Assembly: GCF_013035315.1 (NCBI RefSeq) | Contig: NZ_WQHP01000006.1 | Coordinates: forward strand, 186,001-250,000 | Length of the DNA stretch: 64,000 bases | From: Ruegeria arenilitoris | Lineage (GTDB): Bacteria; Pseudomonadota; Alphaproteobacteria; Rhodobacterales; Rhodobacteraceae | Direction of reading: 5' to 3' | Part shown: positions 42,171 to 51,747 of the stretch, in pieces | How the letters are laid out: the number at the start of each line of letters is the position of its first letter | How positions within the stretch are numbered: the first letter of the stretch is position 1 | Translations under genes and position numbers: made by a program | Notes under the pieces: generated by a model | What the model saw: only the letters and a program-made list of their open reading frames with translations | What the model was told of the DNA's origin: nothing | Databases searched by the model: none

Positions 42171-43553
42171 ATGTCGGAAACCACAGCCAGCGAATCTCGT
42201 CTTGAACGGTTCTCAATCACCAAGCCGGATGTGTACGATCTGGATAACAAGTACACAGAGGCCGCGCTGGAACGGCACAAGCGCGAAGGGCTGGAACTGG
42301 CCGTCCGCGCACGCTGGATCGCGATGGGCCTGACAGGCATCCTGCTGATCTTCCTGAACCCGCAATGGGAGGTGCTGTGGTATCACTTCATCCTACTGTT
42401 GATCTGCGCGAATGGCTGGTTGATCCAGCGCGCCGGTCGGGTGGGACAGTCTCGGATCGAGCTGTTGCTGATCTTCGTGGACCTGCTGATCATGACGCTG
42501 GGGATGATCGTACCGAACCCGTTTAGCGATGACGTGCGGCCACTGGCCATGCAATACCGGTTCGATAACTTCCAGTATTTCTTCATCATTCTGGCGGCGG
42601 GAACGCTGGCCTATTCCTGGAGCACGGTCGTCGCCATCGGGTCATGGACCGTGATGATGTGGACCGCGGGCTGGGTGATCGCATGGTGGGTGGCAACGCC
42701 GATCCCCGGCATCAGCGAGCGTGTGGCAGACGCCTTGGTGGGCTATCCGGATGTCGCGGAATGGCTGAACCCCAACAGTTTCATGCCAGAGCTGCGCATT
42801 CAGCAGGTCATAGTCTTTATGATGGTTGCCGTGACGCTTGGCATTTCGATGCGTCGGCTCAACCGGTTGTTGATGACCAATGCGGGGTTGGAGAGAGAGC
42901 GGGCGAACCTGTCGCGGTATTTCTCGCCGAATGTTGTGGACGAGCTAAGCCAGAATGACGAACCGCTAAAACAGATACGCAAGGAAAACATAGCTGTTCT
43001 GTTCATCGATATCGTGGGTTTCACCAAGTTCGCGGCAGGGCGTGATCCGTATGAAGTGATCGAAGTTTTGCGAGGTTTCCACGCCCGCATGGAGACCGAG
43101 GTGTTCCGCCATCATGGCACTTTGGACAAATACCTCGGTGACGGGCTGATGGCCACGTTTGGTACGCCGGTTCCGACGCCGCTGGACGCAAGCAACGCGG
43201 TGGCTTGCGCACGCGATATGGTCACGGTGATCGACCGCTGGAACCTTGAGCGGCGGCGGGCGGGTGAGCCCGAGATTCAGGTTGGGATCGGTGTGCACTA
43301 TGGGCCGGTGGTGCTGGGCGACATTGGGGCGAACCGGTTGGAATTTGCAGTAATCGGCGACGCGGTAAATGTCTCGGCCAAGCTTGAGGCGTTGACGCGC
43401 GATCTTGGAGTGCGGGTGGTCCTGAGCGATGCGGTGCGCGTGCAGGTTATCGAGGAAGGCAACAACATTGCCGAGCAGACCGTCGGTTTCGTGAAACACG
43501 AAAATCAACCTGTCCGCGGGGTTCAACAACCAATGGATATTTGGGTGCAATAA
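42171..43553 (+). CDS. Membrane adenylate/guanylate cyclase
   Basis: This 460-aa protein has about six membrane spans (about 46-64, 69-84, 97-114, 135-152, 155-176, 211-227) and a C-terminal class III cyclase domain (about 270-455). Metal-binding Asp280 (LFIDIVGFT) and Asp324 (KYLGDGLMATF) and substrate Lys320 are present. Asn400 is present, but the usual transition-state Arg four residues on is Lys404 (VNVSAKLE). ATG 42171 has GGAAGGA upstream. The membrane part may sense or simply anchor. It is the second cyclase in the window. Confidence 0.87.
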   Translation: MSETTASESRLERFSITKPDVYDLDNKYTEAALERHKREGLELAVRARWIAMGLTGILLIFLNPQWEVLWYHFILLLICANGWLIQRAGRVGQSRIELLLIFVDLLIMTLGMIVPNPFSDDVRPLAMQYRFDNFQYFFIILAAGTLAYSWSTVVAIGSWTVMMWTAGWVIAWWVATPIPGISERVADALVGYPDVAEWLNPNSFMPELRIQQVIVFMMVAVTLGISMRRLNRLLMTNAGLERERANLSRYFSPNVVDELSQNDEPLKQIRKENIAVLFIDIVGFTKFAAGRDPYEVIEVLRGFHARMETEVFRHHGTLDKYLGDGLMATFGTPVPTPLDASNAVACARDMVTVIDRWNLERRRAGEPEIQVGIGVHYGPVVLGDIGANRLEFAVIGDAVNVSAKLEALTRDLGVRVVLSDAVRVQVIEEGNNIAEQTVGFVKHENQPVRGVQQPMDIWVQ

Positions 43554-43631
43554 GGGCTCCCGCCGGTGTGCCGCGCATCAAAAATGCGCGTCCTCCCGTT
43601 GGGCCGTGTAGCGCGTTGGCACGCGCTGCGG

Positions 43632-44768
43632 TCAGGCGCGTGGCAATGGGTTGAGCGATTTGTTGTACGGCTTCCAATCGGTGACTTCGGGGTAGTACTG
43701 ACGTCGCCATGCCCGAACGCGGGGGTTCATGACGCGCCGCCACAGCGGCGGGATCATCGCCGCGACGGTCATCACCGGGTATCCATAGGGTAACTGAGGT
43801 GCCGCGTCCTGAGAATGATGTTGCAGCAGGGGAAAGCGCCGGTTCGGTTTGTAGTGGTGGTCGGAATGGCGTTGCAGGTTGATCAGCAGCCAGTTTGAGG
43901 CTTTCTGCGACGCGTTCCACGAATGGCGGGGCTGAACGTGCTCATACTTGCCATCGCCAAGATGTTTGCGGGTCAGGCCATAATGTTCGACGTAGTTGAC
44001 CAGCTCCAGCTGCCATATGGCGACACCAGCCTGAAGCAGGAACAAAGCGATGCCAGACCATCCTCCGACCATGAAAGCAAGCGCGAGCATGCCCACTTGC
44101 AGGAACCAATACCGCCAGAATGGGTTTGTAGGGTCGGTCCAAGGGCGTTGCTTGCGCGCAAGTTTGTCTTTTTCCGCTCGAAACGCGGAAACGAGACATT
44201 GCAAGAGCACCCTCGGGTAAAATCTGTGGAACCCTTCGTTGTACCGCGCGGTAACGGGGTCGCGTGGCGTGCCGACATAGCGGTGGTGCACCAACAGGTG
44301 TTCCGACCGGAAGTGCGAATACAGCACCATCGCCAGCAGGATGTCACCAAGCCAGCGTTCGAACCGACCTTTTTGGTGCATCAGCTCGTGGCTGTAGTTG
44401 ATCCCGATTGTGCCCGAGATCACACCCATTCCAAAGAAGAGGCCTATTTTGGCCAGAACAGACAGATGATCAGTATGTGTCGCGTACCAGATCAGCCCGA
44501 AAAGCGTGAAAAACTGAACCGGCACCCAAACGTTTGTCAGCAGGATGTACCATTTCAGAACGCCGTCTGGCGTGTCTGGGTCGGCATTTTCAAGGTTCAG
44601 GCCCGTCAATCGATCCAAAACCGCAAAAGCCCACCAGGTCGATAACGGCACGAGCAACACCCACCAGCCGCCTGCAAATGCGGTGACCCAAATCAACGGG
44701 ATCAACAGGAAGGACACCCAGAACGGCGAGGCTTCTTGCCAGCGAGACAGACTGTCTGATGCGATCAT
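43632..44768 (-). CDS. alkB: Alkane 1-monooxygenase (AlkB-like)
   Basis: This 378-aa integral-membrane di-iron enzyme hydroxylates the end carbon of medium-chain alkanes. About six spans are seen. The histidine boxes are HELMHQ, HLLVHHRYVG and LQRHSDHHYKP, with the extra NYVEHYGL motif of AlkB proteins. It needs rubredoxin and a reductase, neither of which is in the window. Length is a little shorter than in Pseudomonas AlkB, as often in Roseobacters. Neighbours mutY and the cyclase are unrelated. Confidence 0.92.
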   Translation of the reverse strand: MIASDSLSRWQEASPFWVSFLLIPLIWVTAFAGGWWVLLVPLSTWWAFAVLDRLTGLNLENADPDTPDGVLKWYILLTNVWVPVQFFTLFGLIWYATHTDHLSVLAKIGLFFGMGVISGTIGINYSHELMHQKGRFERWLGDILLAMVLYSHFRSEHLLVHHRYVGTPRDPVTARYNEGFHRFYPRVLLQCLVSAFRAEKDKLARKQRPWTDPTNPFWRYWFLQVGMLALAFMVGGWSGIALFLLQAGVAIWQLELVNYVEHYGLTRKHLGDGKYEHVQPRHSWNASQKASNWLLINLQRHSDHHYKPNRRFPLLQHHSQDAAPQLPYGYPVMTVAAMIPPLWRRVMNPRVRAWRRQYYPEVTDWKPYNKSLNPLPRA

Positions 44769-44826
44769 TTAGCGCTCCGAACCACTGTGGTCAGATTAGA
44801 CCCGGCTCGCATTCTGGCACAATGGG

Positions 44827-45882
44827 TTACGTCACGCGCCAGAGGTCATACGCCTTGCGCATCACTGTGGGAAGGTCACTGGGGCGGAACGCGTGTTTGT
44901 CGATGATTACCCAGTTATTATGCTTCTGATCGGCTGGAAGACTGGCCGTCCAGATGCATAGGATCAGATGAAAATGGGTAAAGGTATGACGCACCTCACC
45001 TGACAACAGTTGCCAATCCGTTGCGAAGGGCGGGGCTTCGACCGGGGCCTCAGACCACTCGGATCCCGGCCAGCCCAGCATTCCGCCTAGCAGGCCTTTG
45101 TCCGGGCGGCGTTCCAGCAGAAAGGCTCCGTCACTGCTTTGGGCAATATAGACATGGCCGTAGCGGGTGGGTTTGGGCTTTTTTGGGGTCTTGCGCGGTA
45201 GTTCGGCTTGGGTGCCGTTTACGCGCGCCGCGCAGGGATCGCGGAGCGGGCAGATACCGCAGGCCGGGGATTTCGGCGTGCAGATCGTGGCCCCAAGATC
45301 CATCACCGCCTGCGCATAATCTCCGGGGCGAAGACCGGGCGTCAACGCGGCGGCCTTGTCCTTGAGCAGCGGTTTTGAGCCGGGCAGCGGGCCGTGGATG
45401 TTGTAAAGACGCGCCATCACCCGTTCGACATTGCCGTCCAACACGGTTTCGGGCCGATCAAAAGCAATGGCCGAAATCGCGGCGGCGGTATAGGGGCCGA
45501 CCCCCGGCAGTTTCAGCAATTCGTCGTAGGTGTTGGGGAATTGTCCACCGTAGTCTTCGGCCACGACTCGGGCACATTTCAGCAGGTTCCGGGCGCGGGC
45601 GTAATAGCCCAGACCGGCCCATTCCCCCATGACCTGATCATCCGGGGCTGCGGCCAGCGCCTCGACCGTGGGCCAGCGTGTGGTGAACCGCATGAAATAG
45701 TCCCGCACGGCAGCAACAGTGGTCTGCTGTAGCATGACCTCCGACAGCCAGATTCGATAGGGGTCGGGCGTCACTCCGGCCGCCCGATCTGCCGGGCCAA
45801 CACGCCAGGGCATCTCGCGGGCGTGGCGGTCGTACCAGTGCAGCAGCGTGCCGCTCACGTCGAATTCAGCAGAGTCACGCAA
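44827..45882 (-). CDS. mutY: A/G-specific adenine DNA glycosylase MutY
   Basis: This 351-aa repair enzyme removes adenine mispaired with 8-oxoguanine. The catalytic Glu is in LSEVMLQQTTV, the helix-hairpin-helix is LPGVGPYTAAAISAIAF, followed by catalytic Asp in VLDGNVERV. Four cysteines for the [4Fe-4S] cluster are in CTPKSPACGICPLRDPC. A C-terminal NUDIX-like domain (about 235-350) checks 8-oxoguanine. It is divergent from the DciA-like gene, an arrangement that occurs in other Rhodobacterales. Confidence 0.95.
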   Translation of the reverse strand: MRDSAEFDVSGTLLHWYDRHAREMPWRVGPADRAAGVTPDPYRIWLSEVMLQQTTVAAVRDYFMRFTTRWPTVEALAAAPDDQVMGEWAGLGYYARARNLLKCARVVAEDYGGQFPNTYDELLKLPGVGPYTAAAISAIAFDRPETVLDGNVERVMARLYNIHGPLPGSKPLLKDKAAALTPGLRPGDYAQAVMDLGATICTPKSPACGICPLRDPCAARVNGTQAELPRKTPKKPKPTRYGHVYIAQSSDGAFLLERRPDKGLLGGMLGWPGSEWSEAPVEAPPFATDWQLLSGEVRHTFTHFHLILCIWTASLPADQKHNNWVIIDKHAFRPSDLPTVMRKAYDLWRVT

Positions 45883-45963
45883 GTTTTATCTATCTCCCTG
45901 TCGGGTTTCGCTGGCGCCCGTTGTCATGCCCTTTACAATAGCGGCGCAGGAGTTGGAAACCAG

Positions 45964-46470
45964 ATGCAGCGCAGACGTTCTTCGACCCGCGGGTTCAAAC
46001 GCACCGCGACATTGCTGAACGACCAGATCAGGCGCGCCGGTGAAAGCCGGGGTTTCGCCGTGTCGCGCTTGTTGACTCATTGGGCCGAGATTGTGGGGCA
46101 GGATATGGCCGCCATCGCGCGACCCGTGAATGTGGGCTATGGCAAGGGCGGAATCGGTGCGACGCTAACCGTGCTGACCACTGGCCCGCAGGCCCCGATG
46201 CTGGAAATGCAAAAGGAGCAGCTGCGCGGCAAGGTAAACGCGGTTTATGGCTATAACGCCATCAGCCGGGTGCGCATCACACAGACCGCTCCGACAGGAT
46301 TTGCCGAGGGGCAGGCCAGTTTCGACCACAAGCCGAAACAAGCAAAACCCAAGATCGAACCAGAGATCGAAGCCGAGGCGAACCGGACGGCGCAAGATGT
46401 CACAGATGGTGATTTGCGCGCCGCCCTTGAACGTCTGGGCCGTAACGTTTTATCCAAGCAAAAACGCTGA
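45964..46470 (+). CDS. DciA-like (DUF721) protein
   Basis: This 168-aa protein begins MQRRRSSTRGFKRTATLLNDQIRRAGESRGF and has the DUF721 core: LLTHWAEIVGQDMAAIARPVNV, then TLTVLTTGPQAPMLEMQKEQLRGKVNAVYG. In bacteria lacking DnaC or DnaI, DciA loads the replicative helicase, and it has a KH-like fold. The C-terminal tail (about 125-168) is charged. ATG 45964 is chosen to match the family start. A DsbA-like gene follows after 14 bases. Confidence 0.82.
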   Translation: MQRRRSSTRGFKRTATLLNDQIRRAGESRGFAVSRLLTHWAEIVGQDMAAIARPVNVGYGKGGIGATLTVLTTGPQAPMLEMQKEQLRGKVNAVYGYNAISRVRITQTAPTGFAEGQASFDHKPKQAKPKIEPEIEAEANRTAQDVTDGDLRAALERLGRNVLSKQKR

Positions 46471-46484
46471 GAAAGGGCTGAGAC

Positions 46485-47147
46485 ATGAGCCGTATTGCAA
46501 CCGGAATTTGTGCGGCCGTCGCCGTGGCCGCAGGCGGCTATTGGCTGTCGCTGTCGAATTCCAACACGAGCTATCCGCTGATCAGCAGCGCCGAGGCGCA
46601 AGAGGCCGATCTGGACACCTCTACCATCGTTGAGATGACGCTAGGCGCCGAAGACGCACCGGTCGAAATCATCGAGTATGCCTCCTATACCTGTCCCCAT
46701 TGCGCGAACTTCCACAACGGGGCGTTCAAGCAACTGAAAAAAGACTTCATCGACACGGGCAAAGTGAAGTTCGTCTATCGCGAAGTCTATTTTGACCGCT
46801 ATGGCCTGTGGGCTTCGATGGTGGCGCGGTGCGACGGTCCGGATAAGTTCTTTGGCATCTCGGACCTGATCTATCAGGGGCAATCCGAATGGACCCAGGC
46901 CGGTGGCCCGGCCGAGATCGTTGACGAACTGCGCAAGATCGGGCGTCTGGCCGGGATCGACAACGACAAGCTTGAAGCCTGTCTGCAGGACGGTACTCGG
47001 GCGCAGACACTGGTGGCGTGGTATCAGGAAAACGCAGAGCGTGATGGCGTTCAGGCAACCCCGTCCTTTGTTGTTAACGGCAAGAAAGTCGAAAATCAGT
47101 CCTACGATGACTTCAAGGCGCTGATCGAAAACGAGTTGGGCAGCTAA
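46485..47147 (+). CDS. DsbA-family thiol:disulfide oxidoreductase
   Basis: This 220-aa periplasmic protein has a signal or anchor sequence (about 1-38) and a thioredoxin fold with CPHC in EYASYTCPHCANFHN, plus the cis-Pro loop VQATPSFVVNGKK. It belongs to the DsbA/DSBA_oxidoreductase-type found in alphaproteobacteria and should catalyse disulfide formation or exchange in exported proteins. It is 14 bases downstream of the DciA-like gene. A hairpin separates it from the convergent lpxK gene. Confidence 0.9.
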   Translation: MSRIATGICAAVAVAAGGYWLSLSNSNTSYPLISSAEAQEADLDTSTIVEMTLGAEDAPVEIIEYASYTCPHCANFHNGAFKQLKKDFIDTGKVKFVYREVYFDRYGLWASMVARCDGPDKFFGISDLIYQGQSEWTQAGGPAEIVDELRKIGRLAGIDNDKLEACLQDGTRAQTLVAWYQENAERDGVQATPSFVVNGKKVENQSYDDFKALIENELGS

Positions 47148-47155
47148 CAGCCTGC

Positions 47156-47182
47156 GTGACCGGCTCGTGATGGGCCGGTCAC
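47156..47182. terminator. Hairpin between convergent dsbA-like and lpxK genes
   Basis: GTGACCGGC (47156-47164) pairs perfectly with GCCGGTCAC (47174-47182) around a nine-base loop. It touches the lpxK stop. The tails have few T residues, so terminator function in either direction is likely but not certain. Confidence 0.55.
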
Positions 47183-48184
47183 CTATTTCGGTGCTGGGGC
47201 GACCTGTAGCAGCATCTGCTTGACCTCATCTGCGGCCTCAATTTTCAGACGTACCGGTAGCGTGATGACCTTGCTGCGAAACGCGGCGGGCAAGCGCACG
47301 GCATCTTTTTCCGTCGTGACCATCTGCGCGCCTAACAGCCGCGCCTCATTTTCCAGCCGGGTCATCAGAGCTGGAGTAAGGGGCTGGTGATCGTCCAGCG
47401 CTTCGGCCCGCAACAAAGTGGCTCCTTGCTGGCGCAGGGTCTGAAAGAATTTCTCAGGATGGCCGATGCCTGCAAAGGCCAGAACGGGCGTATCGCTCCA
47501 GTCCATGCCGGTTTGCAAAGGCTCAACCGCGCCGGTCGCGTGAGGGACCGGCAGGTGCTGGCCCCAACGTTCAGCGAATTGGGCCTGCGCGCCGGAATCG
47601 CCCAGCGACAAGACCAGATCGGCGCGCTGTAGACCGACATCGACCGGTTCGCGCAGAGGACCCGCAGGCAGGCACAAGCCGTTTCCAAATCCGCGCGCTG
47701 CATCCACCACGATGACCGAGAAATCCTTGGCCACCGAAGGGTTCTGGAACCCGTCATCCAATACGATGACCGTCGCTCCGGCCTCGGCTGCTGCCCTTGC
47801 GCCGGCAGCGCGGTCCTTGGCCACCCAGACATCGGCAAAAGCGGCCAGCAATAGCGGCTCATCGCCCACCTGCGCGGCAGTGTGTTTGCGCGGGTCCACA
47901 AGGACTGGCCCTTCAAGCGAACCGCCGTGGCCGCGGGTCACAACATGCGTATCATGCCAGGCATCGCGCAATTGCTCGATCATCCAGATCACGGTCGGTG
48001 TCTTGCCTGTACCGCCCGCGTTCAGATTGCCGATGCAAATAACAGGAACGCCAGGCTTCACGCCTGCCTCGGAAGCGACCCGGCGGGCAGTAGCCCCAGC
48101 ATAGAGTCGCCCGAGCGGCGACAAAATCCGCGCGCGAAAATCCAGCTTGTCCGGCGCTGTGTTCCAGAAATCAGGTGCTCGCAT
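47183..48184 (-). CDS. lpxK: Tetraacyldisaccharide 4'-kinase LpxK
   Basis: This 333-aa inner-membrane-associated kinase phosphorylates the 4' position of the lipid A disaccharide precursor. The P-loop lies in [18 protein letters not shown], with VTRGHGG and [12 protein letters not shown] as family motifs, and [11 protein letters not shown] near the C-terminus. The N-terminal hydrophobic segment is short. Its start lies within the end of waaA (14-base overlap), so lipid A and Kdo steps are co-expressed. Confidence 0.95.
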   Translation of the reverse strand: MRAPDFWNTAPDKLDFRARILSPLGRLYAGATARRVASEAGVKPGVPVICIGNLNAGGTGKTPTVIWMIEQLRDAWHDTHVVTRGHGGSLEGPVLVDPRKHTAAQVGDEPLLLAAFADVWVAKDRAAGARAAAEAGATVIVLDDGFQNPSVAKDFSVIVVDAARGFGNGLCLPAGPLREPVDVGLQRADLVLSLGDSGAQAQFAERWGQHLPVPHATGAVEPLQTGMDWSDTPVLAFAGIGHPEKFFQTLRQQGATLLRAEALDDHQPLTPALMTRLENEARLLGAQMVTTEKDAVRLPAAFRSKVITLPVRLKIEAADEVKQMLLQVAPAPK

Positions 48185-49406
48185 CGTCGCCGCTCCGCTG
48201 ATCCAGATAGTCCTGCACCAAATCGATCAGGTGATCCGCTTGCGGGGCACCTTCAGTCACGATCTGCCACCCGGCTAAGGCCATGTTGGCGGCCTGATCC
48301 GGTGCCAAAAGCTCGACCACGGCATCACCAAGTTCGGTGGCGGTTCTGACAGAGCGCGCCGCGCCCGCCCTGTCCAGTTGATCGTAAAGCTGTTGTTGGC
48401 CGTGTACAAACGGCCCGTGAATTACCGCCGACCCAAGCGCCGTTGCGACCAGTGGGTCCGCCCCCGCGGCGCCGCGCTCCAGAGACGTGCCCATGAAAGT
48501 GACAGGGGATACCCGTTGCCACAGCCCCAGATCCTCTGGCGCGGCGGACAGGATCACTTGTGTCATGTCCTCGATCAAACCGCTTACGTCCCAATTGGTG
48601 CAGCGCAGGTCCATTGTCTCAAGGCGGCGGTGCAGCGGTTCGGCTTCGGTGATGTCCGCAACGTGCAACACCAACGCCAGCCGCGGCAGCATGCGCATCG
48701 CCTGCCTGTGCGCGCTGAGGACCGAGATGAACTCTTTGTCCTGCACCCATGCCGCCAGCCATACGGGTCGGCCAGACAAGGCATGGTTCACTTCGATCAG
48801 TTCATCCTCGGGCCAGGGCCGCGGATTGGGGCTGATGTGCAGGGGTGGGGCTTCTTTCACTTTGGTCGAAGCGATGCCCAGCCTGCGTATCTGGCGTGCG
48901 CTTTCCGGGGTCGAGCAGACAATCGTGCGGAAACAATCAATCGTGTATCGGGTGATGTCCGGTAGCCAGCGCCCGCCCCGCGCGATGCGGACATCTGCTT
49001 CTGCTTCGATCAGGATCAGGGGGATGCCGCGCTCTTCGGCACGTGTGATGACATTCGGCATCAGGCCGCCACCGACCCACATTCCGACATCCGGTCGCCA
49101 GTGGTCCAGAAACGCGCGTGCGGCCCCGGTCTGTTCGGTCGGCAGATTGACCAGGGGATACCCACTATTGGCCCAGCGGGACAGGTCTGCGTCAGGTGGC
49201 GCTGTCAGAACGATCGACAATGTCGGGCGCGCCTGCTGAAGCCGCTGGCAAAAATCAATAATGGCCCGATGCCGCGCATGGGAGTTGATGTGCAGCCACA
49301 GAACCTCGCCCTCGGGTCGCGGTATGTCCCGATAGTTGGCGGCATTCTGCATACCCCAGGACAGCACGCGATAGGCGGCAAGACTTAATGAGCGTGGCTT
49401 GCTCAT
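48171..49406 (-). CDS. waaA: Kdo transferase WaaA (KdtA), GT30 family
   Basis: This 411-aa glycosyltransferase adds Kdo to the lipid A precursor. The N-terminal glycosyltransferase domain includes [29 protein letters not shown] and [30 protein letters not shown] (usual ETELWPN motif is altered to VGGGLMPN). The C-terminal domain has [32 protein letters not shown]. It overlaps cysQ by four bases and lpxK by fourteen, forming a coupled lipopolysaccharide gene set. Confidence 0.88.
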   Translation of the reverse strand: MSKPRSLSLAAYRVLSWGMQNAANYRDIPRPEGEVLWLHINSHARHRAIIDFCQRLQQARPTLSIVLTAPPDADLSRWANSGYPLVNLPTEQTGAARAFLDHWRPDVGMWVGGGLMPNVITRAEERGIPLILIEAEADVRIARGGRWLPDITRYTIDCFRTIVCSTPESARQIRRLGIASTKVKEAPPLHISPNPRPWPEDELIEVNHALSGRPVWLAAWVQDKEFISVLSAHRQAMRMLPRLALVLHVADITEAEPLHRRLETMDLRCTNWDVSGLIEDMTQVILSAAPEDLGLWQRVSPVTFMGTSLERGAAGADPLVATALGSAVIHGPFVHGQQQLYDQLDRAGAARSVRTATELGDAVVELLAPDQAANMALAGWQIVTEGAPQADHLIDLVQDYLDQRSGDDAST

Positions 49407-50203
49407 GTGACGATTCCAGGGCTTTCCGGTTCGAGTTGCTCTGACAGTAGCCCAAAAACTTCTGATCCCGCAGCGATCACACCGTTAAGTCGTGGGTGCG
49501 GGTTGTTGAACCGCAACGGTTGCCCCATGCGATCCGAGCATAAGCCGCTGGCCTCGCGGATAATCAGATCACCGGCGGCGATGTCCCATTCCCAACTGGG
49601 CCGGAGCGTCATCATCCCGTCGAACCGTCCTTGCGCTACCAGCGCCATGCGATAGGCCAGCGAGGGGCGATAATTTCGCTTGAACTCAGGCACTTGCCCC
49701 TGACGCCAATGGCGAGGTTGCAAATTCGGTTTCGCGGCCAGAACCTCGGCGGTTTCAAGCGTGTTGATCGCGCTGACCCGGATCGTTTCTCCGTTCAGCG
49801 TTGCCCCCTGACCCTTGGCCGCTGCATACAGCAGGTCGCGTCGCGGCAGATAAATGACCGCCGCCGTGACTTCGCCCCGGTCCGCGATGGCCAGAGAATG
49901 CGCCCAGGTTCGCGATCCTTCGGCAAAGCTGCGGGTGCCGTCTATCGGATCAATGATGAACACACGATCTCTGGAAAGCCGGTCCGCGGAGTCTTCGGTC
50001 TCTTCGCTCAGCCAGCCATAGCCCGGTCGTGCGGCGGACAGCTTTTGCTCCAGCATTGCGTTCACGGCCAGATCAGCCTCGGTCACGGGACCGGCACCGT
50101 CGGGTTTGTCCCAACGCTGCGCGGTGCTGCCGGAATACCGTGTGGCGATCTTTCCCGCCTCAACAGCGGCCTCTGTCAGCAGGTGCAGGTCAGTTGCCGG
50201 CAA
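49403..50203 (-). CDS. cysQ: Inositol-monophosphatase family protein, CysQ-like
   Basis: This 266-aa metal-dependent phosphatase has the three family motifs: GWLSEETEDSADR (metal Glu), DPIDGTRSFAEGSRTW (Asp pair) and WEWDIAAGDLIIREASGL. It resembles 3'(2'),5'-bisphosphate nucleotidase CysQ, which removes PAP from sulfate assimilation, but inositol phosphate substrates cannot be excluded. It lies between pmbA (14-base overlap) and waaA (4-base overlap), all on the minus strand. Confidence 0.87.
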   Translation of the reverse strand: MPATDLHLLTEAAVEAGKIATRYSGSTAQRWDKPDGAGPVTEADLAVNAMLEQKLSAARPGYGWLSEETEDSADRLSRDRVFIIDPIDGTRSFAEGSRTWAHSLAIADRGEVTAAVIYLPRRDLLYAAAKGQGATLNGETIRVSAINTLETAEVLAAKPNLQPRHWRQGQVPEFKRNYRPSLAYRMALVAQGRFDGMMTLRPSWEWDIAAGDLIIREASGLCSDRMGQPLRFNNPHPRLNGVIAAGSEVFGLLSEQLEPESPGIVT

Positions 50204-51536
50204 GTGTCATTCCTTCGATCAGGACCGAGGGCACCACGCGGGACAGAAATGTTCGTGCATCATTGGCGGGGATCATACGTTTCAGCATGTCGCGGAGGTT
50301 CCCCGCGATGGTGCATTCGTTGACCGGATGCGTGATCTCTCCGTTCTCGACCCAGAACCCCGAAGCGCCGCGCGAGTAGTCGCCGGTATTGGGGTTAATC
50401 GTCGATCCGATCATCGAGGTGACCAGCAGTCCTGTGCCCATGTCTCTCAGCAGATCGGCCCGGCTGCTTTCGCCTTGTGTCAGGCTCAGGTTCCAGTTGC
50501 TGGGCGACGGCGGCCCGGATACGCCGCGCGCCGCGTTACCGGTCGAAGCCATGTCCAGCTTGCGCCCGCTGGACAGGTCCAACGTCCAGCCGGTCAGTAC
50601 GCCATTTTCGACGATCGCCCTGCGCTGCGTCGGCAGGCCCTCTGCATCAAACGGGCGCGAGCCCGAAATGCGCGGACGGTGCGGGTCTTCGATCAGTGAC
50701 AGATTTTCGGGCAGCACCTGCTCGCCCAGACTGTCTTTCAACCAAGAGGCACCGCGGGCAATGGCCGCGCCGTTGCTGGCCGCAAGCAGATGGCCGATCA
50801 GCGAGGACGAGATACGTTCGTCAAACAGAACGGGGAAAGTCCCCGTCGCCGGTTTCTGCGCGCCGACCAAAGCAACGGCACGTTCGCCTGCGCTCTGGCC
50901 AATTTCGTCTGCGCTGCGCAAGTCGCTTTGGAAGGTACGGCTGTCACCGTCATAATCCCGCTCCATCCCAGTTCCTTCGCCCGAAATGGCAACGCACGAG
51001 GTCGAACGGCTGCTGCGGGCATAGCCGCCGGAAAAGCCGTTCGTCGCGGCCAGATGGACCCGGTGTGTGCCATAAGCCGCTGCAGCATCCGAGACTTGTG
51101 ACACGCCTTGAACAGCCAGAGCCGCAGATTCAGCGGTCAAAGCGTCCTGCATCAAAGCGTGTGCCGAAGGTTCAGGGGTCGGATCAAACTGTTCCAGTGC
51201 GTCGATGTCCCAGCCCTTGGCCAGCTGCTCGGGGTCGGCGAGGCCAGTGAAGGGGTCTTCGGGCGCTTCGCTGGCCATGGCAACCGCACGTTGCGCCATC
51301 GCCATCAGCGTTTCGGGGCGGCTGTCCGAGCTTGAGACGATTGCCTGACGTTTTCCCAGAAAGACGCGAAGCCCCAGATCGGTGCCCTCGGAACGCTCCG
51401 CATGCTCCAGCGCGCCACCGCGCACTTCGACCGAAACCGACGTGCCATCCAAGACGATCGCATCCGCAGCTTCGGCCCCGGCTTTGCGGGCCGCGTCCAG
51501 CAATTCATGGCTGATTTCTTCGGGTGTGCGGGTCAT
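50190..51536 (-). CDS. pmbA: TldD/PmbA-family protein, PmbA-like
   Basis: This 448-aa protein is of the PmbA half of the TldD/PmbA protease pair. TldD carries the metal HExxxH site, while PmbA lacks it, and no such motif is visible here. Features include LGLRVFLGKRQAIVSSSD near residues 50-65, the Ser/Gly-rich ARGVSGPPSPSNWNLSLTQGE and GLLVTSMIGSTINPNTGDYSRGASGFWVENGEI. The pair cleaves modified peptides, such as microcin B17 precursor, in E. coli. No TldD gene is in the window. It heads the cysQ-waaA-lpxK run. Confidence 0.9.
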   Translation of the reverse strand: MTRTPEEISHELLDAARKAGAEAADAIVLDGTSVSVEVRGGALEHAERSEGTDLGLRVFLGKRQAIVSSSDSRPETLMAMAQRAVAMASEAPEDPFTGLADPEQLAKGWDIDALEQFDPTPEPSAHALMQDALTAESAALAVQGVSQVSDAAAAYGTHRVHLAATNGFSGGYARSSRSTSCVAISGEGTGMERDYDGDSRTFQSDLRSADEIGQSAGERAVALVGAQKPATGTFPVLFDERISSSLIGHLLAASNGAAIARGASWLKDSLGEQVLPENLSLIEDPHRPRISGSRPFDAEGLPTQRRAIVENGVLTGWTLDLSSGRKLDMASTGNAARGVSGPPSPSNWNLSLTQGESSRADLLRDMGTGLLVTSMIGSTINPNTGDYSRGASGFWVENGEITHPVNECTIAGNLRDMLKRMIPANDARTFLSRVVPSVLIEGMTLAGN

Positions 51537-51747
51537 GAGGCCTCCGGTATGGTTGCATTTGACCTAGCCTTCCACTTGGCGTCTCGCAAGGGCTACCGGG
51601 TAAAGCAATCGCTTTGGTTTTGGCTCAATCTGCAAAATCCCGGCATTTGGCTTCAATACAAGGTTCCTTGATTGAGGTTTTTCGATGCATGTTCAATAAA
51701 GTCAGGGTTCCTTGATTTTGAGGCAACGCGAACGAGCAGTGACCAAT

